DNA of 61,918 nt from Methylotenera sp. (GCF_030653755.1 NZ_JAURYU010000028.1:1-61918); one strand, 5' to 3'. Positions 25,433-34,765 are shown, numbered from the stretch's first letter. Numbers and translations: made by a program. Notes: a model not told the origin generated them from the sequence alone.

Positions 25433-26371
25433 TTAGCGTCTAAGCATGCTTGGTATGTACGTAGCCAATATCAACATCATCGCTAGCACTAAATATATCC
25501 ATCGCACTGAATATGCAGTCACAAAACTAGCAGCAGGTTTTTGCTCTTGCACATACTCATAAAACTGTGGCGTATTGCTACCTTCTATATAACTCGCTTT
25601 AATTTCCGCTGCTAACTCTTTAAGGTGCTCATCCTCAAGCTTCGATAAGTAACGATCATATTCTGCGGAAGCAACTTGAGGATCAGGCTCATCCTGACTA
25701 GTATCGGTGTAGTTCACACCACCACCTGTACTATTATTCTCCCCTGATGGCCAAAACCCCACCCATTTATTTAAGGAATTATAGCGTGGCACAGCGACAT
25801 GTTCTTTGCCCCCAACACCAACGAACAGCACGTGTTTACCTATTTGTACGCCATCTAGGTTCTGCCTAATGGTTACATTAAGCTTTGGCGCTTCGTCACC
25901 ATCAGTAAAGAAAAGTAGCTTTGCTGGTGTGTTTAATGAGTCAAATAAAGTAGCAGCTGCGCGCACGCCTATCGTTAATCGACTATCGCCTTTCCACGCC
26001 ATACGCCATTCAATATGGTCGATGGTGTCATTAAGCACATCATAGTTTTCACACACCTCTAAAGGGTTTATCAGTAAAGCAACATTGTCTGATGCAAAAA
26101 CTCCGACACTGATATGTGTACCACATGGTGATGATTCTACAATTTTAGTCATTAAGTGCTTCGTATATGCCATACGGCTGACATTTTGGTTGTTGAGTTT
26201 TACATCCTCAGCATTCATGCTTTGTGAAACATCTGCCAGTAACAGATAATTATGCACTTCCTGCTTTAATTGAATTTCAGGCTTAATTAAAGCAAGCAAT
26301 AATAGTGCTGATGCCACTATGTAGAGAGCCGTTTCGTAGTTACTTTTAAACCAAGTGAATAGCTTATTCAT
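25433..26371 (-). CDS. MxaL-like VWA protein (second mxaRSACKL set)
   Basis: A 312-residue membrane protein with helices at about 12-28 and near the C-terminus (about 287-310), and a periplasmic von Willebrand A domain whose metal site reads D-V-S-Q-S (YLLLADVSQSMNAEDVK). It is the counterpart of mxaL at 33192-34202, sharing KLNNQNVSRMAYTKH-like and PLEVCENYDVLND-like segments. MxaL is required for calcium insertion into MxaFI in methylotrophs; the target of this copy is unknown. The start overlaps the stop of the mxaK-like gene by 4 bases; it is the last gene of the set. Confidence 0.8.
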   Translation of the reverse strand: MNKLFTWFKSNYETALYIVASALLLLALIKPEIQLKQEVHNYLLLADVSQSMNAEDVKLNNQNVSRMAYTKHLMTKIVESSPCGTHISVGVFASDNVALLINPLEVCENYDVLNDTIDHIEWRMAWKGDSRLTIGVRAAATLFDSLNTPAKLLFFTDGDEAPKLNVTIRQNLDGVQIGKHVLFVGVGGKEHVAVPRYNSLNKWVGFWPSGENNSTGGGVNYTDTSQDEPDPQVASAEYDRYLSKLEDEHLKELAAEIKASYIEGSNTPQFYEYVQEQKPAASFVTAYSVRWIYLVLAMMLILATYIPSMLRR

Positions 26372-26904
26372 GGCAATCCAATCGGTAGGTTGCTAAGTTC
26401 CATTGCGGACTGTTCCTTAAGCGCTATTTTTGTATTCTGGGCTAAAGTGGATTGCAACAAACTAAGGTTAAACCTTACTGAGCCCAAAGTTGGATCTAAA
26501 CGTAACGATTGCTCGTAGGCCATTTTGGCTTGCGTATAGGCATACCTTGCATCATCTTGCAGCGAACCATCCTCATTCACTCGGCGAACAAGACCTAATA
26601 TAAATAAATTGTTCGCGATGTTAAATTGTATTTTGGCCTGCTCAGTCATAGAGGGGTTTGTTTCCAACAATTGCCCATAAGTCTGAACTGCATGCTTATA
26701 ATCTTGCTTACTCCCCTGATCATAAGCTGCTGCAAACTTTTGTTGATATGGGAAGGCGTTGTCATTAATTTGTTGATTAGTCGCAATTGCCTGATTGACC
26801 AATGAAATTTTTCTATATTGGTAAGCTTCATATATGGTCCCAATCAGACCTGCCATAAGAAGCAGCCCAAATATAAGGTTGCTGTTTTTTATGTATTTTG
26901 CCAT
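26368..26904 (-). CDS. MxaK-like TPR-type membrane protein (second set)
   Basis: A 178-residue protein with an N-terminal anchor (about 8-27) and a helical TPR-like region (YGQLLETNPSMTEQAKIQFN, YEQSLRLDPTLGSVRFNLSL). By order and size it matches mxaK at 34199-34765. It overlaps both neighbours. MxaK belongs to the mxaACKL group needed for active calcium-methanol dehydrogenase. The sequence is only loosely similar to the canonical copy, so this may serve another partner. Confidence 0.75.
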   Translation of the reverse strand: MAKYIKNSNLIFGLLLMAGLIGTIYEAYQYRKISLVNQAIATNQQINDNAFPYQQKFAAAYDQGSKQDYKHAVQTYGQLLETNPSMTEQAKIQFNIANNLFILGLVRRVNEDGSLQDDARYAYTQAKMAYEQSLRLDPTLGSVRFNLSLLQSTLAQNTKIALKEQSAMELSNLPIGLP

Positions 26905-27869
26905 GAGTGTACCCTTAAATTTTTAATGATTAATATAAGTAAGGCAAGTACCAATGCCATGATGATTAAGTTTTTTGAGTAGTCATGCCCTGGGACAGTC
27001 ACTGTATATTGAATGACATTTTTCTCTTTTGAATCGATATACTGCAAAGCTGCTTGCAGTGTCGTTGGGTTATCTGCCTCAAATGCCTTGTACTTAATTT
27101 TAAGGCTACTAAAGTATTTATGAAGCTCAAGGCTTGTGACCTCGCCCTCTCTAAATTTTTGCTTGGTGAAAATGCTGACTTGGTCTGGCTCATGCAACAC
27201 GATCCAATACAAATTTATTTTTTTATCCGTTAGTTGCTCTGCAATTTTTTGCTTAACACGAGGGCTAATTTTCCCTGCACCATCCGACAACAAAATCACT
27301 GCACGAGAGCCTGAGCTTTGAATCTTATCGAACATGGCAATACCCTCCGTTACTCCAGAGCCGATATTAGTTTGATTCAATGCCGAACTAGTAGCCGCTT
27401 TGATAGCAGAGTGAATGGCCTCTCGATTATTTGTGATTTTCACGTTATACAAAGCTGAGTTTGTAAAACTGACTACCCCCATCATGTCGTCTGGGCGTTC
27501 ATTAATAAACTTGGTGATAAGACGCCTAGCAGCCGCTGATTTGATTTCGGTGGCCACACCGCTAGTAGGGTCCCCAGCAAAAGGCTTATCCATACTCACG
27601 CTACGATCAATTACCAATACCGTCTGGGCACCTTTACCAATTTTTTGTATTTTTCTCTCTGCACCTTGAGGCGATGCAAGCGCAAAAATAATACTCAATA
27701 ACAGTAAAGTAATGATTGCTTTAACAATGTGATTAGCAATTTCTGAAAATCTATCTTCTGGCGCTAACGCTAGCCAAGAATACATCTGACCTTGATGACT
27801 TTTCAGCCAAAATGGCACAAATGCGAGTGGAAGTAGCAGAAGAAACCATGGGTTAAGTAATGTCATCAA
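26889..27869 (-). CDS. MxaC-like VWA protein (second set)
   Basis: A 326-residue BatA/MxaC-type protein: helices at about 5-20 and 47-65, a VWA domain with MIDAS D-R-S-V-S (TVLVIDRSVSMDKPFAGD) and LLSDGAGKIS, and a C-terminal helix (about 300-318). It shares the layout of mxaC at 34750-35745, including WIVLHEPDQVS versus WIFLRSANGAS positions. It overlaps the mxaK-like and mxaA-like genes. Probably part of an inner-membrane complex with periplasmic VWA domains. Confidence 0.8.
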   Translation of the reverse strand: MMTLLNPWFLLLLPLAFVPFWLKSHQGQMYSWLALAPEDRFSEIANHIVKAIITLLLLSIIFALASPQGAERKIQKIGKGAQTVLVIDRSVSMDKPFAGDPTSGVATEIKSAAARRLITKFINERPDDMMGVVSFTNSALYNVKITNNREAIHSAIKAATSSALNQTNIGSGVTEGIAMFDKIQSSGSRAVILLSDGAGKISPRVKQKIAEQLTDKKINLYWIVLHEPDQVSIFTKQKFREGEVTSLELHKYFSSLKIKYKAFEADNPTTLQAALQYIDSKEKNVIQYTVTVPGHDYSKNLIIMALVLALLILIIKNLRVHSWQNT

Positions 27870-28783
27870 ACGCCCCGTTCACAATCACGTAAGCGACGAC
27901 TTAATACCATTAAGTCAGCCATCAGCTGTTCACTACTTTGAGTTTTCTGTGCAAATAGCGCTTGATTAGACTGCTCAAAGAACGCTTCAATTTCTTTTGT
28001 GAGTTTCACAAATGCTGGATGTTTAGTCAAAAAGCTATTCAATTCATTTGCAAAGAGATTACTACCATGCAGTTGATTAAATGCTTGGTGCATATCACTT
28101 AGTGCTTGCTTCTCACCCTCAGCATTTTTAGGTAGTTTCTTCAGTTTTCGATGTGCTTTAGCAAAAGCGCCATTCATAAACGGCAACCAGCGCTTATCTG
28201 CGTTGATGTAAACCAAGCCTAGTAAACCAACCATTAGGATTCCAGTAAAAACAATCAGCTTATTTTTATGTTGCTGCAAATCAATTTGGGTAGGTTTAAA
28301 CTGCATATGCATGTTTTCTCTTGCTTTAGTCATCCCTTTTGGGGCTAAAGAAGAAAACCAGAATTTCCAAGCAGGAAGATTAACCGACAATGCCTGCGGA
28401 CCCCCAGTAAGTGCAAATTTTTCTGCTGGTAATTGCAACACGCTGGGCACAAATACTGCACTAAACACCTGATACCGCAAATCAATGTTGTACTGTATTC
28501 CCTCTTTAGAGGCTGACTGAGTAATGCTGATCTGACTTAACTCAACATCGTCATGTCTTACTCCCTTCATTGGCAATGTTTGTAGTGATAATTGATAAGG
28601 TGCCTTAACGTCTAATATAATTTTTCTAGACAATACATCACCGACTTGAATATTGTGGCTCTGTAATGGATTAATAACACTAATGATTTTAGCTTCAGAT
28701 ATTTTCGATTCCTGCGCGATAGCACCGTTAAAAATCGCAAACATCCCTAATAAAACATAACACTTGGTTTTAAAATTTTTCAT
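27866..28783 (-). CDS. MxaA-like protein (second set)
   Basis: A 305-residue exported protein: signal peptide (to about 23), periplasmic part with VGDVLSRKIILDVKAPYQLS near the N-terminus, one membrane helix (about 172-190), and a cytoplasmic helical tail of about 110 residues. The order RSACKL and the overall layout match mxaA at 35773-36708. MxaA is needed for calcium incorporation into methanol dehydrogenase in known methylotrophs. It overlaps the mxaC-like start by 4 bases. Confidence 0.75.
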   Translation of the reverse strand: MKNFKTKCYVLLGMFAIFNGAIAQESKISEAKIISVINPLQSHNIQVGDVLSRKIILDVKAPYQLSLQTLPMKGVRHDDVELSQISITQSASKEGIQYNIDLRYQVFSAVFVPSVLQLPAEKFALTGGPQALSVNLPAWKFWFSSLAPKGMTKARENMHMQFKPTQIDLQQHKNKLIVFTGILMVGLLGLVYINADKRWLPFMNGAFAKAHRKLKKLPKNAEGEKQALSDMHQAFNQLHGSNLFANELNSFLTKHPAFVKLTKEIEAFFEQSNQALFAQKTQSSEQLMADLMVLSRRLRDCERGV

Positions 28784-28825
28784 AGATTCTTAATATCTTT
28801 TTTAAGGTGTGTGCAAAAGCCTTAC

Positions 28826-29686
28826 TTAGCCCATAAATTGTTCAAAATACTCAGACATCAATTCAGCATTAAAGGACTCTTTCAGGTAAATTGGCTGGTA
28901 ATCAAAACTTGCGAAGATGTTTTCCAACTGTTCTTTACGTTTCATAAACACTGCTTCAAATTGCTTTCTCACTGAATCTCTAAAGAAAATGCTGCGACTC
29001 ATTCCTGTTTCGGGGTCTAGCATGTTGCCAAACCCAAACTTAGGCAGCTTTTTATACTCCTGATCATCCCAAAGCACTACTGGAACAATTTGATGCACAG
29101 ACATTGCGTTGAGTGCCTGCTCAAGCAGTTCTAATGGCATGTGAAAATCAGAAATCCAAAATACCAACCCACGATGCTGACTAAGATATTGCGGCACTTC
29201 TAGAATGCCATCAGCATCAATATGCATCTGTTTGTAATTTTTTAACTGATCAATCAATTCAAAAGATTGGTATACGTGATGACTTAAAGGCAAAGTAAAA
29301 TCTTCAAGCACTTCATGGTTGTAGCCTATGAAGCTAAATACATCCCCAGCATTAAACGCTGAATAAGCGACAGATGCAGCGACTTCCATTGCCAAATCAA
29401 GCTTACGCACATATCCCTTATACTGCATTGAGCTTGAGCAGTCGCATACGGCAAAAATAGGCGTCGTATTATCCTGATTGAACAACTTAACTTGTATCTG
29501 CTCATAAGGGTCTCGCAAGGTCTGACGTAAATCCATGCGCCTAGCATCCGGATGATCAATCAGCGAGACGTTACCCCTGTATTCAAACCCTAATCCGCGC
29601 TGGGAGCCTCGGTGATCACCAGCATGAATGCTGCTGGACTTCCAGGGGATTTGATATGAGAATGGTTTGGCGTATGCTGGAATCAT
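28826..29686 (-). CDS. MxaS-like DUF58 protein (second set)
   Basis: A 286-residue cytoplasmic DUF58/VWA-fold protein. Landmarks are DHPDARRMDLRQTLRDPYEQ, the VWA-like AVCDCSSSMQYKG and VFWISDFHMPLELLEQAL. It matches mxaS at 36711-37640 in order and key segments. DUF58 proteins act with MoxR ATPases. The start overlaps the mxaR-like stop by 4 bases. Confidence 0.82.
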   Translation of the reverse strand: MIPAYAKPFSYQIPWKSSSIHAGDHRGSQRGLGFEYRGNVSLIDHPDARRMDLRQTLRDPYEQIQVKLFNQDNTTPIFAVCDCSSSMQYKGYVRKLDLAMEVAASVAYSAFNAGDVFSFIGYNHEVLEDFTLPLSHHVYQSFELIDQLKNYKQMHIDADGILEVPQYLSQHRGLVFWISDFHMPLELLEQALNAMSVHQIVPVVLWDDQEYKKLPKFGFGNMLDPETGMSRSIFFRDSVRKQFEAVFMKRKEQLENIFASFDYQPIYLKESFNAELMSEYFEQFMG

Positions 29687-30726
29687 GCTGCTTTAGCCTG
29701 TGCTGGTACAGCAACAGTGTTTAATATCTGTGTTGTAAACTCACGCGCCAACTGAGTTCTGCGGTTCTCATACATAGAGTTAAATACTAGTCTATGTGCA
29801 ATTAACTCATGAAACACGGCATGAATATCTTCAGGATACAAACTATCTCGATTCATCAACCATGCATTGACACGAGCCGCCTTAAGTAGCATACCCATGC
29901 CACGAGGACTAGCACCTGTATGGACTAAACGATTCACATCAACGCTGTCCATTTTTATGCCAAATTTGGCTGGTGACTGAGTGGATTCCCATAAGTCGAT
30001 TGCGTAATCTTCCAGCGTTGGGCTTGATTTGATGTGGCTTTGTAGCGTATCTGAAAATTGATTGAGTTGATCAAACTGCAGTACATTAGACTCTACTTGC
30101 TTGGTCAGGTTTTCAGCGTGTTGGAACTTCACATTGAACATGAGTGATTTTCTTAATTCGCGATCCTCTGGAATCTCAATCGGTATTTCCATCATAAATC
30201 TGTCACGTGCTGCTGATGGAATTTCAAAGGTTTCATTTTTTTCAACCTGATTTCTATCTGCAAACACTACCATATGTGGCAGCCGGTATTCTTTTTTGAA
30301 GGCACTAATATGTCGCTCTGCCATCACGCGCAACATTAGGGCATGTACTTGTGGTCTGGCCCGATTGATTTCATTAAAAAAGAAAACAGATAAATTTTCA
30401 CCTGCGCGTAGTAAAGGACCTTCATCAATTTTTGGCCTACCATCTTCACCTAAATATGTGTGATAAATTAAATCGTTCGGCATTAAGTCTACCGTACCTT
30501 CAATTCGCTCATAAGCACCGCCAATACATCGTGCAATAGACTGTAACAATGTGGTTTTGCCCACACCTACGCCACCTTCCAGCAATACATGACCACGCGC
30601 AAAAATGGCAATATTCATTAACCTAATGGCTTTATCTTGGCCGACGATAACTTTTTTAACTTCATTTTCTAGCTTTAAAGCATGATTACGCCAGTCTGTT
30701 AATTGATGATCTAGTGGTGGTGACAT
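29683..30726 (-). CDS. MxaR-like MoxR AAA+ ATPase (second set)
   Basis: A 347-residue MoxR-family ATPase with Walker A GGVGVGKTT, the conserved VFFFNEINRARPQVH and an arginine-finger region (IPSAARDRFMMEIPIE). It is strongly similar to mxaR at 37610-38635. MoxR ATPases are thought to act as chaperones for metal or cofactor insertion with DUF58 and VWA partners. The ATG at 30726 has AAAGGA 6 bases upstream, better than a start 13 codons earlier. It is the first gene of the second RSACKL set and divergent from the MocR regulator. Confidence 0.87.
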   Translation of the reverse strand: MSPPLDHQLTDWRNHALKLENEVKKVIVGQDKAIRLMNIAIFARGHVLLEGGVGVGKTTLLQSIARCIGGAYERIEGTVDLMPNDLIYHTYLGEDGRPKIDEGPLLRAGENLSVFFFNEINRARPQVHALMLRVMAERHISAFKKEYRLPHMVVFADRNQVEKNETFEIPSAARDRFMMEIPIEIPEDRELRKSLMFNVKFQHAENLTKQVESNVLQFDQLNQFSDTLQSHIKSSPTLEDYAIDLWESTQSPAKFGIKMDSVDVNRLVHTGASPRGMGMLLKAARVNAWLMNRDSLYPEDIHAVFHELIAHRLVFNSMYENRRTQLAREFTTQILNTVAVPAQAKAA

Positions 30727-30785
30727 GAGTATTCCTTTACTAACCATTGTTGTTAAAAGGTTCAATGAGTGGAACCAAGTTAAGG

Positions 30786-30926
30786 GTTACAAAACTTTCA
30801 ATTTCGTTGTAACAAGTAGTGAATGCAATGTAACAGAATGTAAAAACCAAAGAACCATCCAGTTTAAATAAGCTAACTGGTCCAGTAGAATTTAGAGTTA
30901 CAATATGGTTTACATCAGCCAGTTTT
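30786..30926. promoter_or_regulatory. Operator-like repeats between MxaR-like gene and MocR regulator
   Basis: GTTACA/TGTAAC half-sites occur at 30786-30791, 30808-30813, 30829-30834 and 30897-30902; the first three are about 21 bases apart, two helical turns. A second family, CCAGT/ACTGG, occurs at 30859, 30876 (ACTGGTCCAGT palindrome) and 30919. MocR regulators often bind repeated half-sites, so these may be its operators and set both divergent promoters. Confidence 0.45.
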
Positions 30927-31007
30927 CTGTAAATTTCGGTTGATTACAGCCGTTTTTTGTTTTTCCAATGCGTTTTATCAGCTAAATAATGTTGTAAAGG
31001 ATAAGAA

Positions 31008-32474
31008 ATGCTTCGCTCATGGAGTCTCAACTTAACGATTACGCACACTTCTGGATTAGCTGTTTATTTGCAAATTGCACAACAAATTATTGATGAAATT
31101 CAAAGAGGTAGGCTTGCACCGTCAACTGCAATGCCGGGCACAAGGGATTTATCTGAAAAACTCAAGGTAAATAGAAAAACCGTTGTGCTGGCATATGATG
31201 AACTGATTGCTCAAGGCTGGCTTACCACACAAAGCAGAAGGGGTACTTTTGTTTCTGCTGACTTACCTAACTTCACTGCCTTGGAAAGTGCCAGCCAAGT
31301 AAACGACAAGATAGCTTCTAGCTCAGAAGATACAACAGGTACGCAAACTTTATATCAAACATCTTCTGCTAGTACGATTGATTTCAACGACGGGATTCCA
31401 GATACACGTTTGATTCCTTGCGATACGCTTTCGCGTGCATTTAGGCATATATTACTCGGCCCCAAAAAAGCCAATAAGCTTGGGTATGGTGACCCAAGAG
31501 GCTCCATAGCGTTACGCCAAGCCATTGCGACCATGCTCAATATGGAAAGAGGTCTTAATGTTGATGAAAATAAAGTTTGTACTACACGCGGTAGCCAAAT
31601 GGGGATTTTTTTGGCTGCTCGCGTTTTAACCAAGCATGATGATTATGTCGTTGTGGAAGATTTAAGTTACCCACCTGCAAGGGAAGCATTCCAGTCATGT
31701 GGTGCAAAAATCCTGACCGTAGGTCAGGATAAATATGGCATAGATGTGGTCGCACTTGAAAAACTGTGCAGAAAATTCCCCATTAAAGCCATTTACGTCA
31801 CTCCTCACCATCAGTTTCCTACCACCGTCATTATGACTGCAGAACGTAGACTAAAACTACTCATGCTTGCCAAGCAATATGATTTCACCATTGTAGAAGA
31901 TGACTACGACCACGAGTTTCACTTTTCGCATCGCCCAGTATTTCCACTGGCAAGCACCAATCATGGTGATAGAGTTATCTATGTAGGATCACTATCCAAG
32001 GTGCTCGCGCCTGGGCTACGCGTTGGATATCTCGTTGCATCAAAAGCATTTATTGATCAGTGTGCGCATGAGGTGATGTTAATTGATAGACAAGGCAACT
32101 CAATCACCGAGTTAGTGGTTGCAGAGTTGATGATCTCTGGCGAGATTAAACGGCATATTCGCAGAACATTTAAAATTTATAACGAACGTCGGAATGTCTT
32201 AATGAATCTAGTGAATAGCCAGTTAAGTGATTTTGTAAATTTTGATGAGCCTAGCGGAGGGCTTGCATTCTGGTTACGCCTTAATCACGGCTTAAATATA
32301 AATGAGATAGAGAAAAATGCGCTAAATAAGAACGTACGCATTCTACCTGGTACGCTTTTCTCAGCCTCATCTCAAGAAGTCCATGCAATTAGACTTGGTT
32401 TTGGTAGTCTAGATGTAAAGGAGCTATCGCTAGGTATTAGAAAATTACGTGATGCCTTTTGTGAGAAAGGCTAA
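31008..32474 (+). CDS. MocR/PdxR-type regulator (GntR-aminotransferase fusion)
   Basis: A 488-residue transcription factor: N-terminal GntR winged helix (about 10-80, LAPSTAMPGTRDLSEKLKVN) and a class I aminotransferase-like domain (about 125-480) that should bind pyridoxal phosphate. The PLP-lysine region reads VIYVGSLSKVLAPGLRVGYL. MocR proteins regulate vitamin B6, taurine or amino-acid genes. Here it sits between the two RSACKL sets, divergent from one and convergent with the other, so a link to methanol oxidation is possible but unproven. The start has AAAGGA 6 bases upstream. Confidence 0.88.
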   Translation: MLRSWSLNLTITHTSGLAVYLQIAQQIIDEIQRGRLAPSTAMPGTRDLSEKLKVNRKTVVLAYDELIAQGWLTTQSRRGTFVSADLPNFTALESASQVNDKIASSSEDTTGTQTLYQTSSASTIDFNDGIPDTRLIPCDTLSRAFRHILLGPKKANKLGYGDPRGSIALRQAIATMLNMERGLNVDENKVCTTRGSQMGIFLAARVLTKHDDYVVVEDLSYPPAREAFQSCGAKILTVGQDKYGIDVVALEKLCRKFPIKAIYVTPHHQFPTTVIMTAERRLKLLMLAKQYDFTIVEDDYDHEFHFSHRPVFPLASTNHGDRVIYVGSLSKVLAPGLRVGYLVASKAFIDQCAHEVMLIDRQGNSITELVVAELMISGEIKRHIRRTFKIYNERRNVLMNLVNSQLSDFVNFDEPSGGLAFWLRLNHGLNINEIEKNALNKNVRILPGTLFSASSQEVHAIRLGFGSLDVKELSLGIRKLRDAFCEKG

Positions 32475-32475
32475 T

Positions 32476-32506
32476 CTGATAGCCCTAAGAAATTAGAGGC
32501 TATCAG
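32476..32506. terminator. Stem-loop after the MocR gene
   Basis: A perfect 9-bp stem CTGATAGCC/GGCTATCAG with a 13-base loop begins directly after the MocR stop, between convergent genes. There is no clear T-tract. Confidence 0.45.
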
Positions 32507-32685
32507 CTCAGATGCACTAGCTAAAATTTCAGCTAATGTTAAGGAAAGATTAAATGCAGGCATCAAATTGGTAATGCGCATTTCACTCACTCATGTCACA
32601 GATAGTTTTAAACAACTTTAACTAAATAAGCGCTTAAATTTTCCCCACCAAGAATCCTGCCCTTTTGTTGATTCTTTAGGGGATT

Positions 32686-33195
32686 TCACTTTTTTGGTAC
32701 AGGCTTTTCTAAACCAACTAATGCGGCTTTAACATAAGCGTTGACAGCATTTAATGCAGATTCATCATCCAGACCTTTGGGAGGCTCGTTTGTTGTATCA
32801 GCACGATAATAACGCGCCACCCACATCACTTTAGAACCAGCACCATCAGCACTTACCTTGAGGCGCCCAGTCAATGAACTGACAGGTAAGGCTTTAATAT
32901 CAATATCACCCAAGCGATATGAAATACTCATTTCGCTAGGTAATATTTCATCAATTTCTTCGTTAATTTTGCTACCGTTTTTTAGTACTAATGTACGCTT
33001 AAGTGGAGTTATTGACTCACATCCAACGACATCAGGATGCCAATCTTTAATCGCACATGGTTCACTTAATAGTTTCCAAACCACATCAGGTGCTGCGCCA
33101 ATCAGCGCAGACTGATCAGTTTTTTGTGGGGTTGGTCCGTGTGCAATCGCTGGTGCTGCAACTGCCATCAAAATTAGTGCATATATTCTCTTCAT
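32686..33195 (-). CDS. mxaD: MxaD, periplasmic SRPBCC protein
   Basis: A 169-residue exported SRPBCC protein (signal peptide to about 18; PDVVWKLLSEPCAIKDWHPD; LPVSSLTGRLKV). By position at the end of mxaFJGIRSACKL it is MxaD, which in Methylobacterium speeds electron transfer between methanol dehydrogenase and cytochrome cL. The start overlaps the mxaL stop by 4 bases. The usual next genes mxaE and mxaH are not found here; a MocR gene on the other strand follows. Confidence 0.85.
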   Translation of the reverse strand: MKRIYALILMAVAAPAIAHGPTPQKTDQSALIGAAPDVVWKLLSEPCAIKDWHPDVVGCESITPLKRTLVLKNGSKINEEIDEILPSEMSISYRLGDIDIKALPVSSLTGRLKVSADGAGSKVMWVARYYRADTTNEPPKGLDDESALNAVNAYVKAALVGLEKPVPKK

Positions 33196-34202
33196 TTTCT
33201 CTTTCTCTTAATCACACGTTGAAATAATTGGTTTAAAAAGGTAGCTGGTATAAAAAATAAAATGATTAGGCACATCGCTGGTATAGCAAACCATGGACGT
33301 AGATCAGTATCTGCCATGCGCCATACAGACATTTTCCTGCTAGAAAATGCATCATTCAGTTGATTAACCTCTTGGAGATTTATGTAGTTAAGCCTTGTTT
33401 CGTTTGCCAATTTTTTTAAACTAGCCTGATCTTGTCCAGAAAGATTGGCATGATTAATTTCTGTAGGGGCACTACCATGAGGTGCGTTTCGCCCGTGCAT
33501 TCCATCTGCTTGCTGTTGTTCCATTTCCAATGCTGATTGCACTCTTGCCATGCCAAAAGTTGCATATCGTTGCACGTCATCTAACTCCCAATAGCCAGTA
33601 ATATTATCTTTGTCATCTAACTTAGGAATTAAACTTGGCTTTAAACCACCAACCCCTACGATTAAACCTTTTACCTGCCCGGCTTTACCTTCAAACTTAG
33701 GCATATAGTCAGGGTTTCCGGGAGGAGCCTGATGGCCGTCAGTGATGAATGCAATATTCATTTGGTCATCAATTTTTGCAGTTTTTGCAATCGCATCAAA
33801 TAAGCCATGACTAATAAAAGAGTCAGCAGCCCAAGCCATACGCCAATCTAAACGTGAAACAGTTTCATCTAATGCACTAAAATGAGTACACACCTCTAAC
33901 GGATGTGTAATGGTGGTTGTGTTTCGCTCTGTAAATAAGCCTAACGCGACCCGCGAACCACATGGTAATGCACGTAATGCCTCGCGAACACCCTCTTTAG
34001 CAAACACTAAGCGGCTTAAAGAGCGTTCACTTAGCTGCATATCGCGCACGTTCATGCTTTGTGTGATGTCAAGCACAATCAACCAGTCATATACACGTTT
34101 AGGTAACTTCATGTGTGGCTGAAATAAGCAAATCACTAACAATATGATTGCAAGCAATAATGCTTTACCTCGTATATCTAGCTTATGCCACCAACTTATC
34201 AT
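33192..34202 (-). CDS. mxaL: MxaL, VWA-domain membrane protein
   Basis: A 336-residue BatB-like protein: helix at about 12-30, periplasmic VWA domain with a DxTxS variant of the MIDAS (WLIVLDITQSMNVRD), FITDGHQAPPGN, and a C-terminal helix (about 305-325). In Methylobacterium mxaL is one of the mxaACKL genes needed for calcium insertion into methanol dehydrogenase. It overlaps mxaK and mxaD by 4 bases at each end. The Thr in the MIDAS differs from Ser in the paralogue at 25433. Confidence 0.87.
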   Translation of the reverse strand: MISWWHKLDIRGKALLLAIILLVICLFQPHMKLPKRVYDWLIVLDITQSMNVRDMQLSERSLSRLVFAKEGVREALRALPCGSRVALGLFTERNTTTITHPLEVCTHFSALDETVSRLDWRMAWAADSFISHGLFDAIAKTAKIDDQMNIAFITDGHQAPPGNPDYMPKFEGKAGQVKGLIVGVGGLKPSLIPKLDDKDNITGYWELDDVQRYATFGMARVQSALEMEQQQADGMHGRNAPHGSAPTEINHANLSGQDQASLKKLANETRLNYINLQEVNQLNDAFSSRKMSVWRMADTDLRPWFAIPAMCLIILFFIPATFLNQLFQRVIKRKRK

Positions 34203-34765
34203 GGCATACCACGTGGAAACCCAGGAATTGATGGCCAGCCATCGGGAGGAACGCCCATGTCTTTTTCTTCCTCATCTTCTTTAGATGCTTTTCTACCCTG
34301 ACTCTCTATGATGGGAGATAGCCTGAGCGCTAGTTCATAGTTGTACTTAGCATCTATCCAATCTGGTTTAAGGCGTAATGCGTCACGGTAACTTTCTTTA
34401 GCCAACGATAATAGTGGCATGGCTTTATCCCATGCTTCTAAGCCATGATCATCAAGTAGTTTAGTTGCTTGGCTTAAATAAATATTTGCGGTGTTGTAAT
34501 GCGCAGATTGACCAATATTCGTATCTTTTGAATTTGTAATACTGGCATATAAAGCTAATGACTTTTGGTCGTTTGCTTTTTGTTTCCATAGATAGGCATC
34601 TGCAAAAACAGCCTCATGTGTAGTGGTATTATGTAGTCGATTGCTATTTAGATTGTCGTTATAGCGATTGGCTAAATACAAACCTCTAGCTGTCATCACA
34701 ATGGTAACCATCGAAACAATGAGTACAACAACCATCAATGGCATGATGTTCAGGTGGCGCGCCAT
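34199..34765 (-). CDS. mxaK: MxaK, TPR-type membrane protein
   Basis: A 188-residue protein with an N-terminal anchor (about 7-29) and TPR-like helices (YRDALRLKPDWIDAKYNYEL). The C-terminus is Pro/Gly-rich (PPDGWPSIPGFPRGMP). It overlaps mxaC by 16 bases and mxaL by 4. It belongs to the mxaACKL group linked to calcium loading of methanol dehydrogenase. Confidence 0.84.
   Translation of the reverse strand: MARHLNIMPLMVVVLIVSMVTIVMTARGLYLANRYNDNLNSNRLHNTTTHEAVFADAYLWKQKANDQKSLALYASITNSKDTNIGQSAHYNTANIYLSQATKLLDDHGLEAWDKAMPLLSLAKESYRDALRLKPDWIDAKYNYELALRLSPIIESQGRKASKEDEEEKDMGVPPDGWPSIPGFPRGMP

Noticed and set aside
25433-30726. Second RSACKL set considered as a Bat (aerotolerance-type) operon
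   Set aside because: The six-gene order, including an MxaA-like member, matches mxaRSACKL one-to-one rather than a batABCDE layout, though the families are related.
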